Assembly (NCBI RefSeq): GCF_030145185.1 | Contig: NZ_JAQYWB010000016.1 | Span: 1 to 64,000 of the forward strand | Direction: 5' to 3' | DNA length: 64,000 nt | Source: Desulfoluna sp. | GTDB taxonomy: Bacteria; Desulfobacterota; Desulfobacteria; Desulfobacterales; Desulfolunaceae | In this document: one piece after another, positions 8,918-18,278 of the stretch | Position numbering within the stretch: the stretch's first letter is position 1 | Layout of the letters: every line of letters starts with the position of its first letter | Position numbers and translations under genes: made by a program | The notes under the pieces: generated by a model | Seen by the model: the letters and a program-made list of their open reading frames with translations, nothing else | Database searches by the model: none | Told to the model about the DNA's origin: nothing

Positions 8918-9643
8918 CTATAAGTATATCGGCAACTGACTCAATTATCTTTAACTCACAGCGGTAGAATCATCAGCAAACGGACCGTTCCACCGAAGCA
9001 TTATAGCCAGCAAAAGCCTACCTATCCCGGATATTTCATGAGAAAACAATCAGGACTAAAGAATAATTTGTAATGACAGTTCTTTGCAGTCATATTTTCA
9101 GTCGTTTCAAAAATGCAAAATGTAATCCACGGTATTCTGTTTGATTTTCTCACCCTTCGGGCGAGCCGAGTGCACTCATCTGCTGCGTTATCAGAGTCTT
9201 GAGGTAAACCACTACATCTTCAGCTCTGATGCCTTGCATATGAGCGCACCCAACTCGTGAAATATCCGGGCTATATTCAAATCAGGTATTTATGATGAAG
9301 GTCGGCCCGCACTCTGAGACAACAACGCAAAATGACACAAACGATTATCCCTCACAAAATGTCACCTGATCATCACTCAATTTTCATGAGTTCATAAACA
9401 CCTGTCTCTAACATACCTGTTTCATGGGTGCCACCTTTCCCTCTCCATGGCCCTCTCGCTTTCTTAATTTAGGAAGTCCCCCTCCCACCGGTGGTGACCC
9501 TCCGCGGGCGATATGCCGTCAAAAAAATAAACAGGAGGCCTATCCCCTGACTGTTCCTTGAAAAAGCAAAAGAAGAGCCCGGAGGCCCGGAGGCCAGGAA
9601 AACCCCTTGCAATTGGCCAACCCATGTTTATCTTTGTGACACC
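8918..9643. other. long intergenic region containing an inverted-repeat element
   Basis: About 700 bases between the divergent kinase and ClpX-like genes. Apart from the 245-base element described at 9026-9270, I see no gene. The last 80 bases before 9644 lead into the ClpX-like gene; a clear promoter is not visible. Confidence 0.5.
9026..9270. repeat. MITE-like element with 17-bp terminal inverted repeats
   Basis: The ends are CCCGGATATTTCATGAG (9026-9042) and CTCGTGAAATATCCGGG (9254-9270), an inverted repeat with one mismatch. Both sides are flanked by CTAT, compatible with a 4-bp target duplication. The interior contains GATTTTCTCACCCTTCGGGC and no ORF. Related copies lie at 23701-23838 (left part, also preceded by CTAT) and 33209-33283 (shortened). 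The structure is that of a non-autonomous transposable element, but no matching transposase is in the window. Confidence 0.7.
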
Positions 9644-11431
9644 ATGAGCCCATATAATGAAAATATACCCGACCCCAAGGAGCTCGAAAAGGAGATCGGT
9701 CATTTCCTCAATCAAAAGTTTGGTGGAAACGTAAAGATCGTCTCTCCCTTCTCGACACCCGAGCGGGACAAAAATGAAGACAAGAGCGTCAGAGCAGAGA
9801 AGAAGAGCTTCAGCCTCGACTTCCACATGAAGCCCGAAGAACTGGTTGCGTATCTGGACCGGTTCATCATCCGTCAGGAGAGGGCCAAAGCCGTTCTGGC
9901 AACCAAAATCTGCACTCACTTCAACCGCATCCGTCACCTCGAACAAGAGGGCCGAAAAGCCTCTGGAATTGTGGGGGGGATCAAAAATAACGTCCTGATG
10001 ATCGGTCCCACCGGGGTCGGCAAGACGTACATGATCAAGCTCATTGCCGACAAAATAGGGGTCCCCTTTGTGAAAGGGGACGCCACCAAATTCACGGAAG
10101 CCGGCTATGTGGGCGGCAACGTCGAAGACCTGATCCGTGACCTGGTACACGAAGCCGATGACCACATAGAACGGGCCGAATACGGCATTGTCTATATTGA
10201 TGAAGTCGACAAAATTGCCGCGTCCCCCCATGCCATGGGATCCGATATTTCCCGAACTGGCGTCCAGCGAGCCCTTCTCAAGCCCATGGAAGAGACCGAC
10301 ATCGAGTTGAAGGTCCCCCATGACCCCGTCTCCATGCTCAAAGAGATGGAGCGCTACCAGAAGACCGGGGCCCTTGAAAAGCAGGTGGTCAACACAAGAA
10401 ACATCCTCTTCATCATGAGTGGCGCCTTCAGTGGCCTCTCAGAGATCGTCGAAAAGCGAAACCGAAAAAAAAGCATCGGTTTCGGCGCCTCGCTCCACGA
10501 CGGCAACAACACCGACTCCATTTTAAAAGAACTGCGCACCGAAGACCTCGTAGAATACGGCTTTGAAACGGAATTTATCGGCCGCCTCCCCGTTCGCACC
10601 ACCCTGGAGACCCTTTCCGAAGACGACCTGTACGAGATCCTCAAAAATCCTAACAATCCGGTCATCCTGAGCAAGAAGCTGGACTTTTCCGCCTACGGAA
10701 TCGCCATCCGCTTCTCAGATGAAATCCTCCGGGAGATTGCACGGCGAGCACACCTGGAAAACACGGGTGCGCGCGGACTGGTCAGTGCCGTAGAAGAGGT
10801 GCTGCTCCCCTTCGAGACCCGCCTCCCGTCTCTGAGCATCCGAGAATTCCCCGTCACCCTTGAGGCCGCAACCGACGCCAGCGAAACGCTGAACTCCCTG
10901 ATCGACCCGAACCGAAAAGAGATCTGGCAACAGCATTTCAAACGCCTCGAGGAAGAAGAAACAGCCTACCTCTCCTCGTACATTGAAAACCACTGGGAAC
11001 AGCTCACTATAGAGCACCTCCTGCCCCATACCCCTTGGCGTTCCGGGCTTACCGCAACGCTCTGTATCAGCAGGGGAATTGCCACAGACGCTGCCATAGA
11101 GACGATTCATTCACACTATGAAGAGATTAAAAAACTTGAGGTGAATTTTTTCTCGAAATTTGGTATGCATATTCTGTTTGATGAAGAGGCAGTGGATTTT
11201 CTCATGGAGCAGATCCTGACAGCCGGTGCCACCGGAGATGAGATGTTCACCAAACTGACCGGTGACTTTGAGCTGGGGCTGGCCCTTGTGCGAGAAAAAA
11301 CCGAAAAAACACATTTCTTCATCACCCGAGAGGCCCTTTTATCGCCCGAACGTTTTTTAGAAGACCTTATTAAAGAGGCTCTCATTAAAAAAGACGGCGC
11401 CATAAGGCTCCCTGACAACACGAACACATAA
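9644..11431 (+). CDS. ClpX-like AAA+ ATPase without zinc-binding domain
   Basis: 595 residues. The N-terminal 60 residues are unlike the ClpX C4 zinc finger and hold no Cys cluster. The AAA+ module has Walker A GPTGVGKT (121-128), the ClpX pore loop GYVG (154-157), Walker B with IVYIDEVDK (about 182-190), an IGF tripeptide (278-280) where ClpX has the loop that docks on ClpP, and a sensor-2 GARGL further on. The order and spacing match ClpX rather than HslU. The C-terminal 190 residues or so extend beyond the ClpX small domain, with no family I recognise. It may unfold substrates for ClpP or act alone. It is 595 residues against about 420 for ClpX. No clpP or adaptor gene is adjacent; the next gene is ahbC, 111 bases downstream. 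Confidence 0.85.
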   Translation: MSPYNENIPDPKELEKEIGHFLNQKFGGNVKIVSPFSTPERDKNEDKSVRAEKKSFSLDFHMKPEELVAYLDRFIIRQERAKAVLATKICTHFNRIRHLEQEGRKASGIVGGIKNNVLMIGPTGVGKTYMIKLIADKIGVPFVKGDATKFTEAGYVGGNVEDLIRDLVHEADDHIERAEYGIVYIDEVDKIAASPHAMGSDISRTGVQRALLKPMEETDIELKVPHDPVSMLKEMERYQKTGALEKQVVNTRNILFIMSGAFSGLSEIVEKRNRKKSIGFGASLHDGNNTDSILKELRTEDLVEYGFETEFIGRLPVRTTLETLSEDDLYEILKNPNNPVILSKKLDFSAYGIAIRFSDEILREIARRAHLENTGARGLVSAVEEVLLPFETRLPSLSIREFPVTLEAATDASETLNSLIDPNRKEIWQQHFKRLEEEETAYLSSYIENHWEQLTIEHLLPHTPWRSGLTATLCISRGIATDAAIETIHSHYEEIKKLEVNFFSKFGMHILFDEEAVDFLMEQILTAGATGDEMFTKLTGDFELGLALVREKTEKTHFFITREALLSPERFLEDLIKEALIKKDGAIRLPDNTNT

Positions 11432-11542
11432 CGACCCATGCGGCGCACTTTTTGCGCCTGTGGATTCGACACCATCAAACGAGATAACAACAAAGGCCCC
11501 TGTTTGTGGGCCTTCGCTGTCACAACCGGAGAGTATACGTAG

Positions 11543-12730
11543 ATGATCGGAATATCCAAACTCTACTGCGGAACCGTGGAACCCTCGGACGCCCTGCGTT
11601 ACGGACGCCATTCCGGGAGCCTCCCTTCTCACCTGCTTCAGTTTTCCAAGGACAAGAAGCCGGTGGTGGTCTGGAACTGCACCCGTGCCTGTAACCTTAA
11701 GTGCATTCATTGTTACGCCCAGGCCAAAGCCACGTGTGAAAACAACGAGATGAACACCGAAGAGGGCAAGGCCCTCATCGACGACCTGGCCGCCTTTGGT
11801 GCCCCCGTCATCCTCTTCTCCGGTGGTGAGCCCCTCATGCGCAAAGACATGCCTGAGCTGGCGGAATATGCCGTATCCAAAGGGATGCGAGCTGTTATCT
11901 CCACCAATGGCACCCTGATCACCCCGGAGGTCGCCCAGAACCTGAAGCGCATCGGCCTCTCCTATGTGGGCATCAGCATGGACGGCATGGAAGAGACCCA
12001 TGACCATTTCCGTGGAGAAAAAGGAGCCTTTAAAGCCAGCATCGAAGGAATCAAAAACTGCCAGGCCGCAGGGATCAAGGTGGGCCTTCGCTTCACCATG
12101 AACCGCCTGAACGTTAAAGATATCCCAGCCGTTTTCAAGCTTCTCGAAGAGATGGACATCCCCCGTATCTGTTTTTACCACCTCGTCTACGCAGGACGCG
12201 GCGTCAAGATCGGAGATGAGGTGCTCTCCCACGAAGAGACACGAAAGGCCGTGGATCTCATCGCCGATGAGGCCAAGCGCCTCCACGACGCGGGCAAGCC
12301 CAAAGAGGTGCTCACCGTAGACAACCACGCCGACGGGCCCCACATCTACCTGCGCATGCTCAAAGAAGACCCGAAACGCGCCGAAGAGATTCTTGAACTG
12401 CTCCAGATGAACGAAGGCAACAGCTCCGGCCACGGCATCGGCTGCGTCAGCTGGGACGGCGAGGTGTACGCGGACCAGTTCTGGCGTCACCACAGCTTCG
12501 GCAACGTGCGTCAGCGGCCCTTCTCAAAAATCTGGACCCAGCCTGAGGACGACCTCCTTCTCAAACTCAAAGAGAAGAAGAATCACGTCACAGGCCGGTG
12601 CGCCAAGTGCAAATGGCTCAGTATCTGTGCCGGCAACTTCCGCGTGCGTGCAGAAGCTGCCACCGGCGATGTCTGGGCCCCCGACCCCGAATGCTATCTC
12701 ACCGACGAAGAGATCGGTTTAACTGAATAA
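11543..12730 (+). CDS. ahbC: 12,18-didecarboxysiroheme deacetylase (AhbC), radical SAM
   Basis: 395 residues. AhbC removes the two acetate side chains of 12,18-didecarboxysiroheme to give Fe-coproporphyrin III in the siroheme-dependent heme pathway of sulfate reducers and archaea. The radical SAM cluster is C50-x3-C54-x2-C57 (CNLKCIHC), followed by the GGEP motif ([11 protein letters not shown]). A SPASM-type C-terminal Cys set is present ([13 protein letters not shown]...PECY) for an auxiliary FeS cluster. The N-terminus [10 protein letters not shown] and the immediate neighbours hemB and ahbD support AhbC rather than another SPASM protein such as NirJ or a peptide maturase, which it resembles. 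GGAGAG lies about 11 bases before the ATG. Confidence 0.85.
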   Translation: MIGISKLYCGTVEPSDALRYGRHSGSLPSHLLQFSKDKKPVVVWNCTRACNLKCIHCYAQAKATCENNEMNTEEGKALIDDLAAFGAPVILFSGGEPLMRKDMPELAEYAVSKGMRAVISTNGTLITPEVAQNLKRIGLSYVGISMDGMEETHDHFRGEKGAFKASIEGIKNCQAAGIKVGLRFTMNRLNVKDIPAVFKLLEEMDIPRICFYHLVYAGRGVKIGDEVLSHEETRKAVDLIADEAKRLHDAGKPKEVLTVDNHADGPHIYLRMLKEDPKRAEEILELLQMNEGNSSGHGIGCVSWDGEVYADQFWRHHSFGNVRQRPFSKIWTQPEDDLLLKLKEKKNHVTGRCAKCKWLSICAGNFRVRAEAATGDVWAPDPECYLTDEEIGLTE

Positions 12731-12846
12731 CCCGCAAGTCGAAGGTGACTGAACGTATACCCGGGTGCGACGGATTAATCCCCAAAAGCCGTCGCACCCT
12801 GTTCAGCCTCACACCCCACCGACCCTCACCTTCAAAGGAGTTCCTG

Positions 12847-13824
12847 ATGCTGTTTCCCCAATACCGAGGCCGACGCATGAGAGCGTCTTCCGCCCTGCGC
12901 CGCATGGTCCGCGAGACCTCCCTCTCCGTTAACGACCTGATCCTTCCACTCTTTGCCATTGGCGGGAAGGGAGTCAAAAATCCTATTGAGTCCATGCCAG
13001 GCCATTTTCAGTACTCCGTGGACAACATCGTCAGAGCAGCCAAGGAAGCCTATGACTTAGGTATTCCGTCCATCATGCTCTTCGGCATCCCCGACAGAAA
13101 AGACCCCTTGGGGACCTCCGCCTACGACAAAAACGGCATCGTCCAAAAGGCGGTACGCGAAGTCAAAAACAAGGTGCCCGAGTTGGCCGTCATCACCGAT
13201 GTCTGCCTCTGCCAGTACACCGACCACGGCCATTGTGGTGTGGTGGAAAAGGGAAAAATTGACAACGACATGAGCCTCGATCTTCTTGCCCGTATCGCGG
13301 TGTCCCATGCCAAGGCGGGTGCCGACATGGTGGCACCTTCCGACATGATGGATGGCCGGGTGGGCGAAATCCGCGAAGCCCTTGACGAAGAAGATTTAGG
13401 CGAAATTCCCATCATGAGTTACGCCGTGAAGTACTGCTCGGCGTATTACGGCCCCTTCCGAGCCGCCGCGAACTCTGCCCCCACCTTCGGGGACCGACGC
13501 ACCTACCAGATGGATCCGGCCAACGTCCTGGAAGCCATCCGGGAAGCCACCATGGATGTACAGGAAGGTGCCGATATCATCATGGTCAAGCCCGCCCTCT
13601 CTTACCTGGATATCATCTCCAAGGTACGGGATGAAGTGGATCTGCCCATGGCCGCCTACAACGTCAGCGGGGAATACGCCATGATCAAGGCGGCGGATCA
13701 ACTCGGCTGGATCGACGGCACCAAGGTGATGATGGAAACCCTCACCTCCATCAAACGGGCCGGGGCCGACATCATCCTCACTTACCACGCCCTGGAAGCC
13801 GCCCGGGAGCTTGGCGGAAAATAA
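12847..13824 (+). CDS. hemB: porphobilinogen synthase (delta-aminolevulinate dehydratase)
   Basis: 325 residues; condenses two 5-aminolevulinate molecules into porphobilinogen in the cytoplasm. The ATG at 12847 follows AAAGGAG and begins the usual [12 protein letters not shown]; an in-frame ATG 34 codons upstream is spurious. The zinc-site cysteines are C120, C122 and C130 ([15 protein letters not shown]), so this is the Zn-dependent type. The two active-site lysines are K195 ([16 protein letters not shown]) and K248 ([11 protein letters not shown]). It sits between ahbC and ahbD on the same strand, giving an early and two late steps of heme synthesis in one cluster. Confidence 0.96.
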   Translation: MLFPQYRGRRMRASSALRRMVRETSLSVNDLILPLFAIGGKGVKNPIESMPGHFQYSVDNIVRAAKEAYDLGIPSIMLFGIPDRKDPLGTSAYDKNGIVQKAVREVKNKVPELAVITDVCLCQYTDHGHCGVVEKGKIDNDMSLDLLARIAVSHAKAGADMVAPSDMMDGRVGEIREALDEEDLGEIPIMSYAVKYCSAYYGPFRAAANSAPTFGDRRTYQMDPANVLEAIREATMDVQEGADIIMVKPALSYLDIISKVRDEVDLPMAAYNVSGEYAMIKAADQLGWIDGTKVMMETLTSIKRAGADIILTYHALEAARELGGK

Positions 13825-13892
13825 ACGACGCATGAGACGGGGCTGCCTCCGGCTGACCGGCCGGGGGCAACCAAAAAATAAAGGACACGACG

Positions 13893-14999
13893 ATGCACGA
13901 CCCTATGAAGCACGGTGCCCCCCACGGCCACGGCGGCGGGCACGAAAAAAAAGAGGCAGACCTGAGGCTGGTGGCCTGGGAGACAACCCGGAGCTGCAAC
14001 TTGAGCTGCGCTCACTGCCGTGCCGCAGCCGAAAAAGGCCCCTATCCCGGCGAACTGGACACCCAGGCCGCGTTCAAGCTTCTGGATCAGATTGCCGAAG
14101 TCAGCAAGCCCATCATCATCCTCACCGGGGGTGAACCACTCCTGCGAGAAGACATCTTCGAGATTGCGGCCTACGGACACAAACTCGGGATGCGCATGAC
14201 CATGGCCCCCAACGGCACCCTCATGACCGAGGAAAACACCCGAAAAATGGTGGAATCGGGCATCGTCCGCATCAGCCTGAGCCTGGATGGGGCCAGCAAA
14301 GAGTTTCACGACGGTTTCAGGGGAGTCCCAGGAGCCTACGAGGGTGTCATGCGTGCGGTGGAATTGGCCAAAGCCGCGGGCCTTCCCTTCCAGATCAACA
14401 CCACCATCACCAAAAACAATTTAAGCCAGATTCCCGATATCCTCGCCACGGCTGAGAAGATCGGGGCCGTGGCCCACCACCTTTTTCTTCTCGTCCCCAC
14501 GGGAAGGGGAAAGTACATCGCCGACAGCGAGATCAACGCCAAAGAGTACGAAGAGACCCTCAACTGGTTCTACGATCAGCGGGATAAGACAACGCTTCAG
14601 CTCAAAGCCACCTGCGCCCCCCACTACTACCGGATTCTTCGCCAACGGGCCAAAGAGGAAGGCAAAAAAGTCACCTTTGAGACCCATGGCCTGGACGCAG
14701 TCACCCGCGGATGCCTGGGCGGCATTGGCTTTTGCTTTGTCTCCCATACCGGCAGAGTCCAGCCCTGCGGGTTCCTCGACGCCGACTGCGGAGACGTCAC
14801 CAAAGATTCCTTCGCCGACATCTGGAGGGATTCCAAAACCTTCAATGAGCTGAGAGACTACGATCTTCTGGAAGGGAAATGCGGCCCCTGCGAATACAAA
14901 CGCGTCTGCGGTGGTTGTCGTGCCCGTGCCTTTGAATCCACGGGCAACTACCTCGCCGAAGAGCCCCTCTGCAGCTACCAACCGCCGCGGATGAAATAA
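13893..14999 (+). CDS. ahbD: heme synthase AhbD (Fe-coproporphyrin III decarboxylase), radical SAM
   Basis: 368 residues. AhbD oxidatively decarboxylates the two propionates of Fe-coproporphyrin III to vinyl groups, giving heme b without oxygen. The radical SAM motif is C35-x3-C39-x2-C42 (CNLSCAHC), with LTGGEPLLRED after it and a SPASM-like C-terminus (CGPCEYKRVCGGCRAR...PLCSY) for the auxiliary clusters. The N-terminus is His-rich (HGAPHGHGGGHEKK), a feature often seen in AhbD homologues and possibly metal-binding. It lies 68 bases after hemB and ends just before a strong terminator at 15101-15141, so ahbC-hemB-ahbD is likely one operon. Confidence 0.88.
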   Translation: MHDPMKHGAPHGHGGGHEKKEADLRLVAWETTRSCNLSCAHCRAAAEKGPYPGELDTQAAFKLLDQIAEVSKPIIILTGGEPLLREDIFEIAAYGHKLGMRMTMAPNGTLMTEENTRKMVESGIVRISLSLDGASKEFHDGFRGVPGAYEGVMRAVELAKAAGLPFQINTTITKNNLSQIPDILATAEKIGAVAHHLFLLVPTGRGKYIADSEINAKEYEETLNWFYDQRDKTTLQLKATCAPHYYRILRQRAKEEGKKVTFETHGLDAVTRGCLGGIGFCFVSHTGRVQPCGFLDADCGDVTKDSFADIWRDSKTFNELRDYDLLEGKCGPCEYKRVCGGCRARAFESTGNYLAEEPLCSYQPPRMK

Positions 15000-15021
15000 G
15001 AGAAAACAGACAAAAAGCGAT

Positions 15022-15066
15022 GGCTCCGGCGGCAAAGTAAGCCACCTTGAAAGCCGGATTATGCAT
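15022..15066 (+). repeat. degenerate copy of the GCCTCCGGCGG end module
   Basis: Reads GGCTCCGGCGGCAAAGTAAG then GCCACCTTGAAAGCCGG, a diverged form of the 46-48-bp module seen intact at 23296, 50568 and elsewhere. It lies between ahbD and its terminator. Confidence 0.55.
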
Positions 15067-15100
15067 CTACTTTTTGCGTGAGCCATAAACACCTCGCCCC

Positions 15101-15141
15101 AAAAAAAGCCCTGCACCTTACATGGATGCAGGGCTTTTTTT
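15101..15141 (+). terminator. rho-independent terminator of the ahbC-hemB-ahbD operon
   Basis: Stem GCCCTGCA/TGCAGGGC (15108-15115 with 15127-15134), an 11-base loop, then seven T. A seven-A run precedes the stem, so it can also work on the minus strand. Confidence 0.88.
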
Positions 15142-15166
15142 ATGGGGGGGGCTTTTTCAGCTTACG

Positions 15167-15275
15167 CCTCCGGCGGCCCTGCCGGGGCTAAACCTTTGCC
15201 AATTTGTATGAGCTGGGTTTGATAAACAGGTCTTGGTACAGAGCTCAGATTTACGTCGAACCAAATACGGATGCG
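15167..15275. repeat. partial interspersed element, left end
   Basis: Begins GCCTCCGGCGGCCCTGCCGG, the left end of the element that is complete at 50568-50754. Recognisable interior follows (GGTTTGATAAACAGGTCTT) before it diverges. The opposite end module is missing here. Confidence 0.55.
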
Positions 15276-15380
15276 CTTCGCCAGCCTTGGTCATCGTTTC
15301 GCCACCTTCCGCGTTTACCTCACCCACCGACGCAATAAAGCCTGACTGTATCCCATAGCCACCATGGATTCCCGCCTGCG

Positions 15381-15540
15381 CGGGAAAGACGAGGATGAGA
15401 CGGGAAAGGCGAGGATGGGACGGGAAAGGCGAGGATGAGACGGGAAAGACGAGGATGAGACGGGAAAGACGAGGATGGGACGGGAAAGGCGAGGATGGGA
15501 CGGGAAAGGCGAGGATGGGACGAGAAAGGCGGCTTCGTTC
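15381..15540. repeat. 20-bp tandem repeat, seven full units plus a partial one
   Basis: Units of CGGGAAAGACGAGGATGAGA and variants (GGC for GAC, GGGA for GAGA) run head to tail from 15381 to 15520; a degenerate eighth unit starts at 15521. The array begins inside the palindrome GGATTCCCGCCTGCGCGGGAA, a widespread bacterial interspersed repeat. Unit length is not a multiple of 3, and translation of any frame gives only low-complexity peptide. It lies between two terminators, downstream of both flanking genes. Confidence 0.9.
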
Positions 15541-15546
15541 CCCAGA

Positions 15547-15588
15547 CAAAAAAACCCCTTAAAAAACCAAACGGTTCTTCAAGGGGTC
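15547..15588 (-). terminator. rho-independent terminator of the phosphofructokinase gene
   Basis: On the minus strand a long stem (ACCCCTTGAAGAACC with GGTTTTTTAAGGGGT) around GTTTG is followed by a T-run. It starts about 20 bases after the stop of the gene at 15607. Confidence 0.85.
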
Positions 15589-15606
15589 CTGTAACAGGGC
15601 AAAAAC

Positions 15607-17688
15607 TTATGACAGGGCGTTCAAACAAAGGGTCATAGGTTTGTCTTCTTCCAGATCCCCCTTAAAACGGATCGCTCCGGGCTTGCGATAACGGTCTGGG
15701 CCAGGGCTTGCAGCCATCCAGTTATCCCGCATGGCCTTGACGAGACGAAAGGCATTGGAGTCGAGCTCGACGACACTCTTCTCCAGAACCAGTTTCATTT
15801 TCCCCCCCCGCTCTTCCAGGTGCATGAGAGGCGCAATGGGGATCCCAAGGGGCTCCCACTCTTCGAAGGGTTTTTCGAGATTTCGGATGCCCACCATCTG
15901 GCCGGTACTCCCCCCCGCGATGAGGCTAAACGCGGTCATACCCAAATTGTAGGTATAGGTGCAGTCAAACTTGGTGGGATCGGCACCGCGCCCGTCATAC
16001 CCATAAAAATGGGTCTGCACTTTCAGCTTTGGAACGGACTTCTCATAAATTTTCATGATGGCGACAGGAATCGGGGCCTCGTCCTCCAGGAGTTCGGCTT
16101 TCATCAGTACCTGCTTCAATGTTTTCTGGGAGATAAGCTCCTCTTTCGTCAGGAGGTAGCGCCCTACCCCGTAATTCCGAAAGAGCACCGGCCCGTAGAC
16201 ATCGGCATCGAGGCCGGCCTGGCTGAGAGTGTTGGTAAAACAGGTGTGTTCAACCCCCACCTTGTAGCGCCCCTTCTCCTTGAGAATGCCCAGATAGTCC
16301 TTCACCAGCTCCAGGATGACCCGATCGGTTTCCACTTGGGAAAACTGAAAGTTACCATGGCTGTCCCGCTCCGTCAGAAGACCGGCTTTAAAGAACTCAG
16401 GGATATCGTTAAAGAGTTCGTCATCCCGAGCATTCCAGATGGTTTCCGGTCCTATTTTACGAATGCCCCGCACCAGGCGCCTCAGGTACTCCAGCTTATC
16501 TTCCAGGCTCCTGAAATCGGAATGAAAGGAGGTGTCGTGGACGTCGTTGTATTCTGAAATGATGGTGTTGAGTTTGATAATAAAAACCTGCACTTCATTG
16601 ATAAATTCCAGAACGCCTTCCGGAATCACCACCACCCCGTAATTCTTACCGACGGCGGCACGCCGGACGATGGCATCACACACCACCCGGGAGAGATGAC
16701 GCAGGGTCATGCCGTAAGCCGTGTAGTCCAAGGTGCCTTCCTCTTTGGCCTTCTCAACACGCTCTTCGTCTACGTACTCTGCCAGGTCTTCCCCGATAAG
16801 GGTCAAGTTGACATGGGTTTGAAGCGCCACCTCAAGGGCAAGATGACTGGCCACACGGCCCATCACTTTACAAAAATGCCAGTACTTCACATCCGAGCCA
16901 CCGTCGGTGCAAAGATCACCAATGTTCCGTGAAAAAGAACGAGCCGCGCTGTGAAAACCGAAAGAGATGGCACAAAGGCTCTTTCCATCGGAATCCTTAA
17001 CCTGAATATCGCCATCAATGGTCTTGGGCACCCCAATGACTTGAATGCCCTCGTCCTTCATGGCCTCGGCCATAAACGCCGCGTTGGTGTTGGAGTCATC
17101 GCCCCCCACCACCACCACCGCGTCCAGACCCAGTTTTTTACAGGTCGCGATGGAAAGCCGCATCTTGGTACGGGTATCAATTTTGGTCCGGCCTGTCTTG
17201 ATCATGCAAAAGCCGCCCAGATTTCGATACTGAGTCACTCTCTCGTCGGTGAGTTCGCAGACATTGCCTTCAATGATCCCGTCCTGACCAAGAATAAAGC
17301 CATACACTCGATTCTCAGGGTTCGCTTTTTTGGCGGCATCATAGAGCCCGGCAATCACATTATGCCCCCCCGGTGCCGGCCCACCGGAAAAAACGATGCC
17401 AATGGTTCGGGGGCGGGCATAGCCGTTAATGGCATCCCCCGCAGCCGTCACCACTTTTTCGACCCGATTCTCGACCAGGTGAGGAAGCTGCTCCTGTGCT
17501 GCTTTATCGATGTCAAACCGGTATTGATCCTGGGGCTCGAGGGCGGTCGGACCATCTTGAAAAACCCCACACAAAGGGGGGATATACAATCTTCTTGCCA
17601 TGACATCCAGACTGTCATCACCCATGGTCTGCTGAACACAATCGTATGAAAAGAGTTCATCCAGGCTCACCAGGCATTTTTCCGACAT
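15607..17688 (-). CDS. pfp: diphosphate--fructose-6-phosphate 1-phosphotransferase (PPi-PFK)
   Basis: 693 residues from the ATG at 17688, which has GGAG eight bases upstream; the open frame extends 75 codons further but that part has no coding character. It interconverts fructose 6-phosphate and fructose 1,6-bisphosphate using pyrophosphate, saving ATP in glycolysis. Seen: the Gly-rich start of the PFK fold (GIVFSGGPAPGGHN, 97-110), GGDDS at 195-199 (the second Asp is the hallmark of PPi use instead of ATP), PKTIDGD at 221-227, and a later MGRVASHLALE substrate motif. The length fits the long PFP class found in plants, spirochaetes and some anaerobes. It stands alone between two intergenic regions. 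Confidence 0.93.
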   Translation of the reverse strand: MSEKCLVSLDELFSYDCVQQTMGDDSLDVMARRLYIPPLCGVFQDGPTALEPQDQYRFDIDKAAQEQLPHLVENRVEKVVTAAGDAINGYARPRTIGIVFSGGPAPGGHNVIAGLYDAAKKANPENRVYGFILGQDGIIEGNVCELTDERVTQYRNLGGFCMIKTGRTKIDTRTKMRLSIATCKKLGLDAVVVVGGDDSNTNAAFMAEAMKDEGIQVIGVPKTIDGDIQVKDSDGKSLCAISFGFHSAARSFSRNIGDLCTDGGSDVKYWHFCKVMGRVASHLALEVALQTHVNLTLIGEDLAEYVDEERVEKAKEEGTLDYTAYGMTLRHLSRVVCDAIVRRAAVGKNYGVVVIPEGVLEFINEVQVFIIKLNTIISEYNDVHDTSFHSDFRSLEDKLEYLRRLVRGIRKIGPETIWNARDDELFNDIPEFFKAGLLTERDSHGNFQFSQVETDRVILELVKDYLGILKEKGRYKVGVEHTCFTNTLSQAGLDADVYGPVLFRNYGVGRYLLTKEELISQKTLKQVLMKAELLEDEAPIPVAIMKIYEKSVPKLKVQTHFYGYDGRGADPTKFDCTYTYNLGMTAFSLIAGGSTGQMVGIRNLEKPFEEWEPLGIPIAPLMHLEERGGKMKLVLEKSVVELDSNAFRLVKAMRDNWMAASPGPDRYRKPGAIRFKGDLEEDKPMTLCLNALS

Positions 17689-18278
17689 GATTGTCTCCGT
17701 AGTATCACTCAATTCGGCAGGCAGACAGAATGCCGATCCGTATGAGATAAGAGTAGTCGTCCACAAAAGAATATCAACGTAACCACTGGGACATCTCACC
17801 CGACAAGGCCACAAGCCTTTCACAAGCAACGGCAATCCAAAGAGAAGAAAGAGGACTGGCAGCGGTAAGTCGTCCAGACAGAGATTACAAAGAGATCGCT
17901 CGGGACTTTGCAAAAAAGGGGCGACTCACACCTCATCACCCCTGTCGACATTACATAAAAGAACCACACACAACCAAAGCTGAGGGGCTCATCTGAGGCC
18001 GGCCAAAAAGCACATGAATCCAACCTTAGTAATCATTGCTATAGCAGACAGTTAAAAGAGGATGCAAGAAGCAATCCATATAAATAGAGTTTACCGCTCC
18101 GGCCACCTGTGGCCACAGCCAAAAATCATCTTACGGATTCAGGCGTTTCCGTCATCTTTACATCCCCACGATGGAATGGTATGTGATAGCTGATGTTACG
18201 ACGACAGGCCTCCCGGCTCGTCATGTCCCCGCGGCCTGAACCGCTCAATCCACCACCCTTTCGGACACACCGACACCC
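17689..18278. other. divergent intergenic region between pfp and smc
   Basis: 590 bases that must carry the promoters of both divergent genes. No convincing promoter pair, riboswitch or small RNA is visible. The only clear structure is a palindromic stretch around GGCCACCTGTGGCC near 18100-18115. Short open frames here show no codon bias or family. Confidence 0.5.

Noticed and set aside
11489-11515. Hairpin AAGGCCC/GGGCCTT between the ClpX-like gene and ahbC
   Set aside because: The stem is good, but no T-run follows on either strand, so I do not call a terminator.
15381-15540. CRISPR-like array
   Set aside because: The units are contiguous with no unique spacers, and no cas gene is present.
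15157-15549. Open frame across the 20-bp tandem array
   Set aside because: The product is a low-complexity repeat of Ser, Pro, Phe and Leu created by the array; it has no ribosome-binding site and ends in a repeat remnant.
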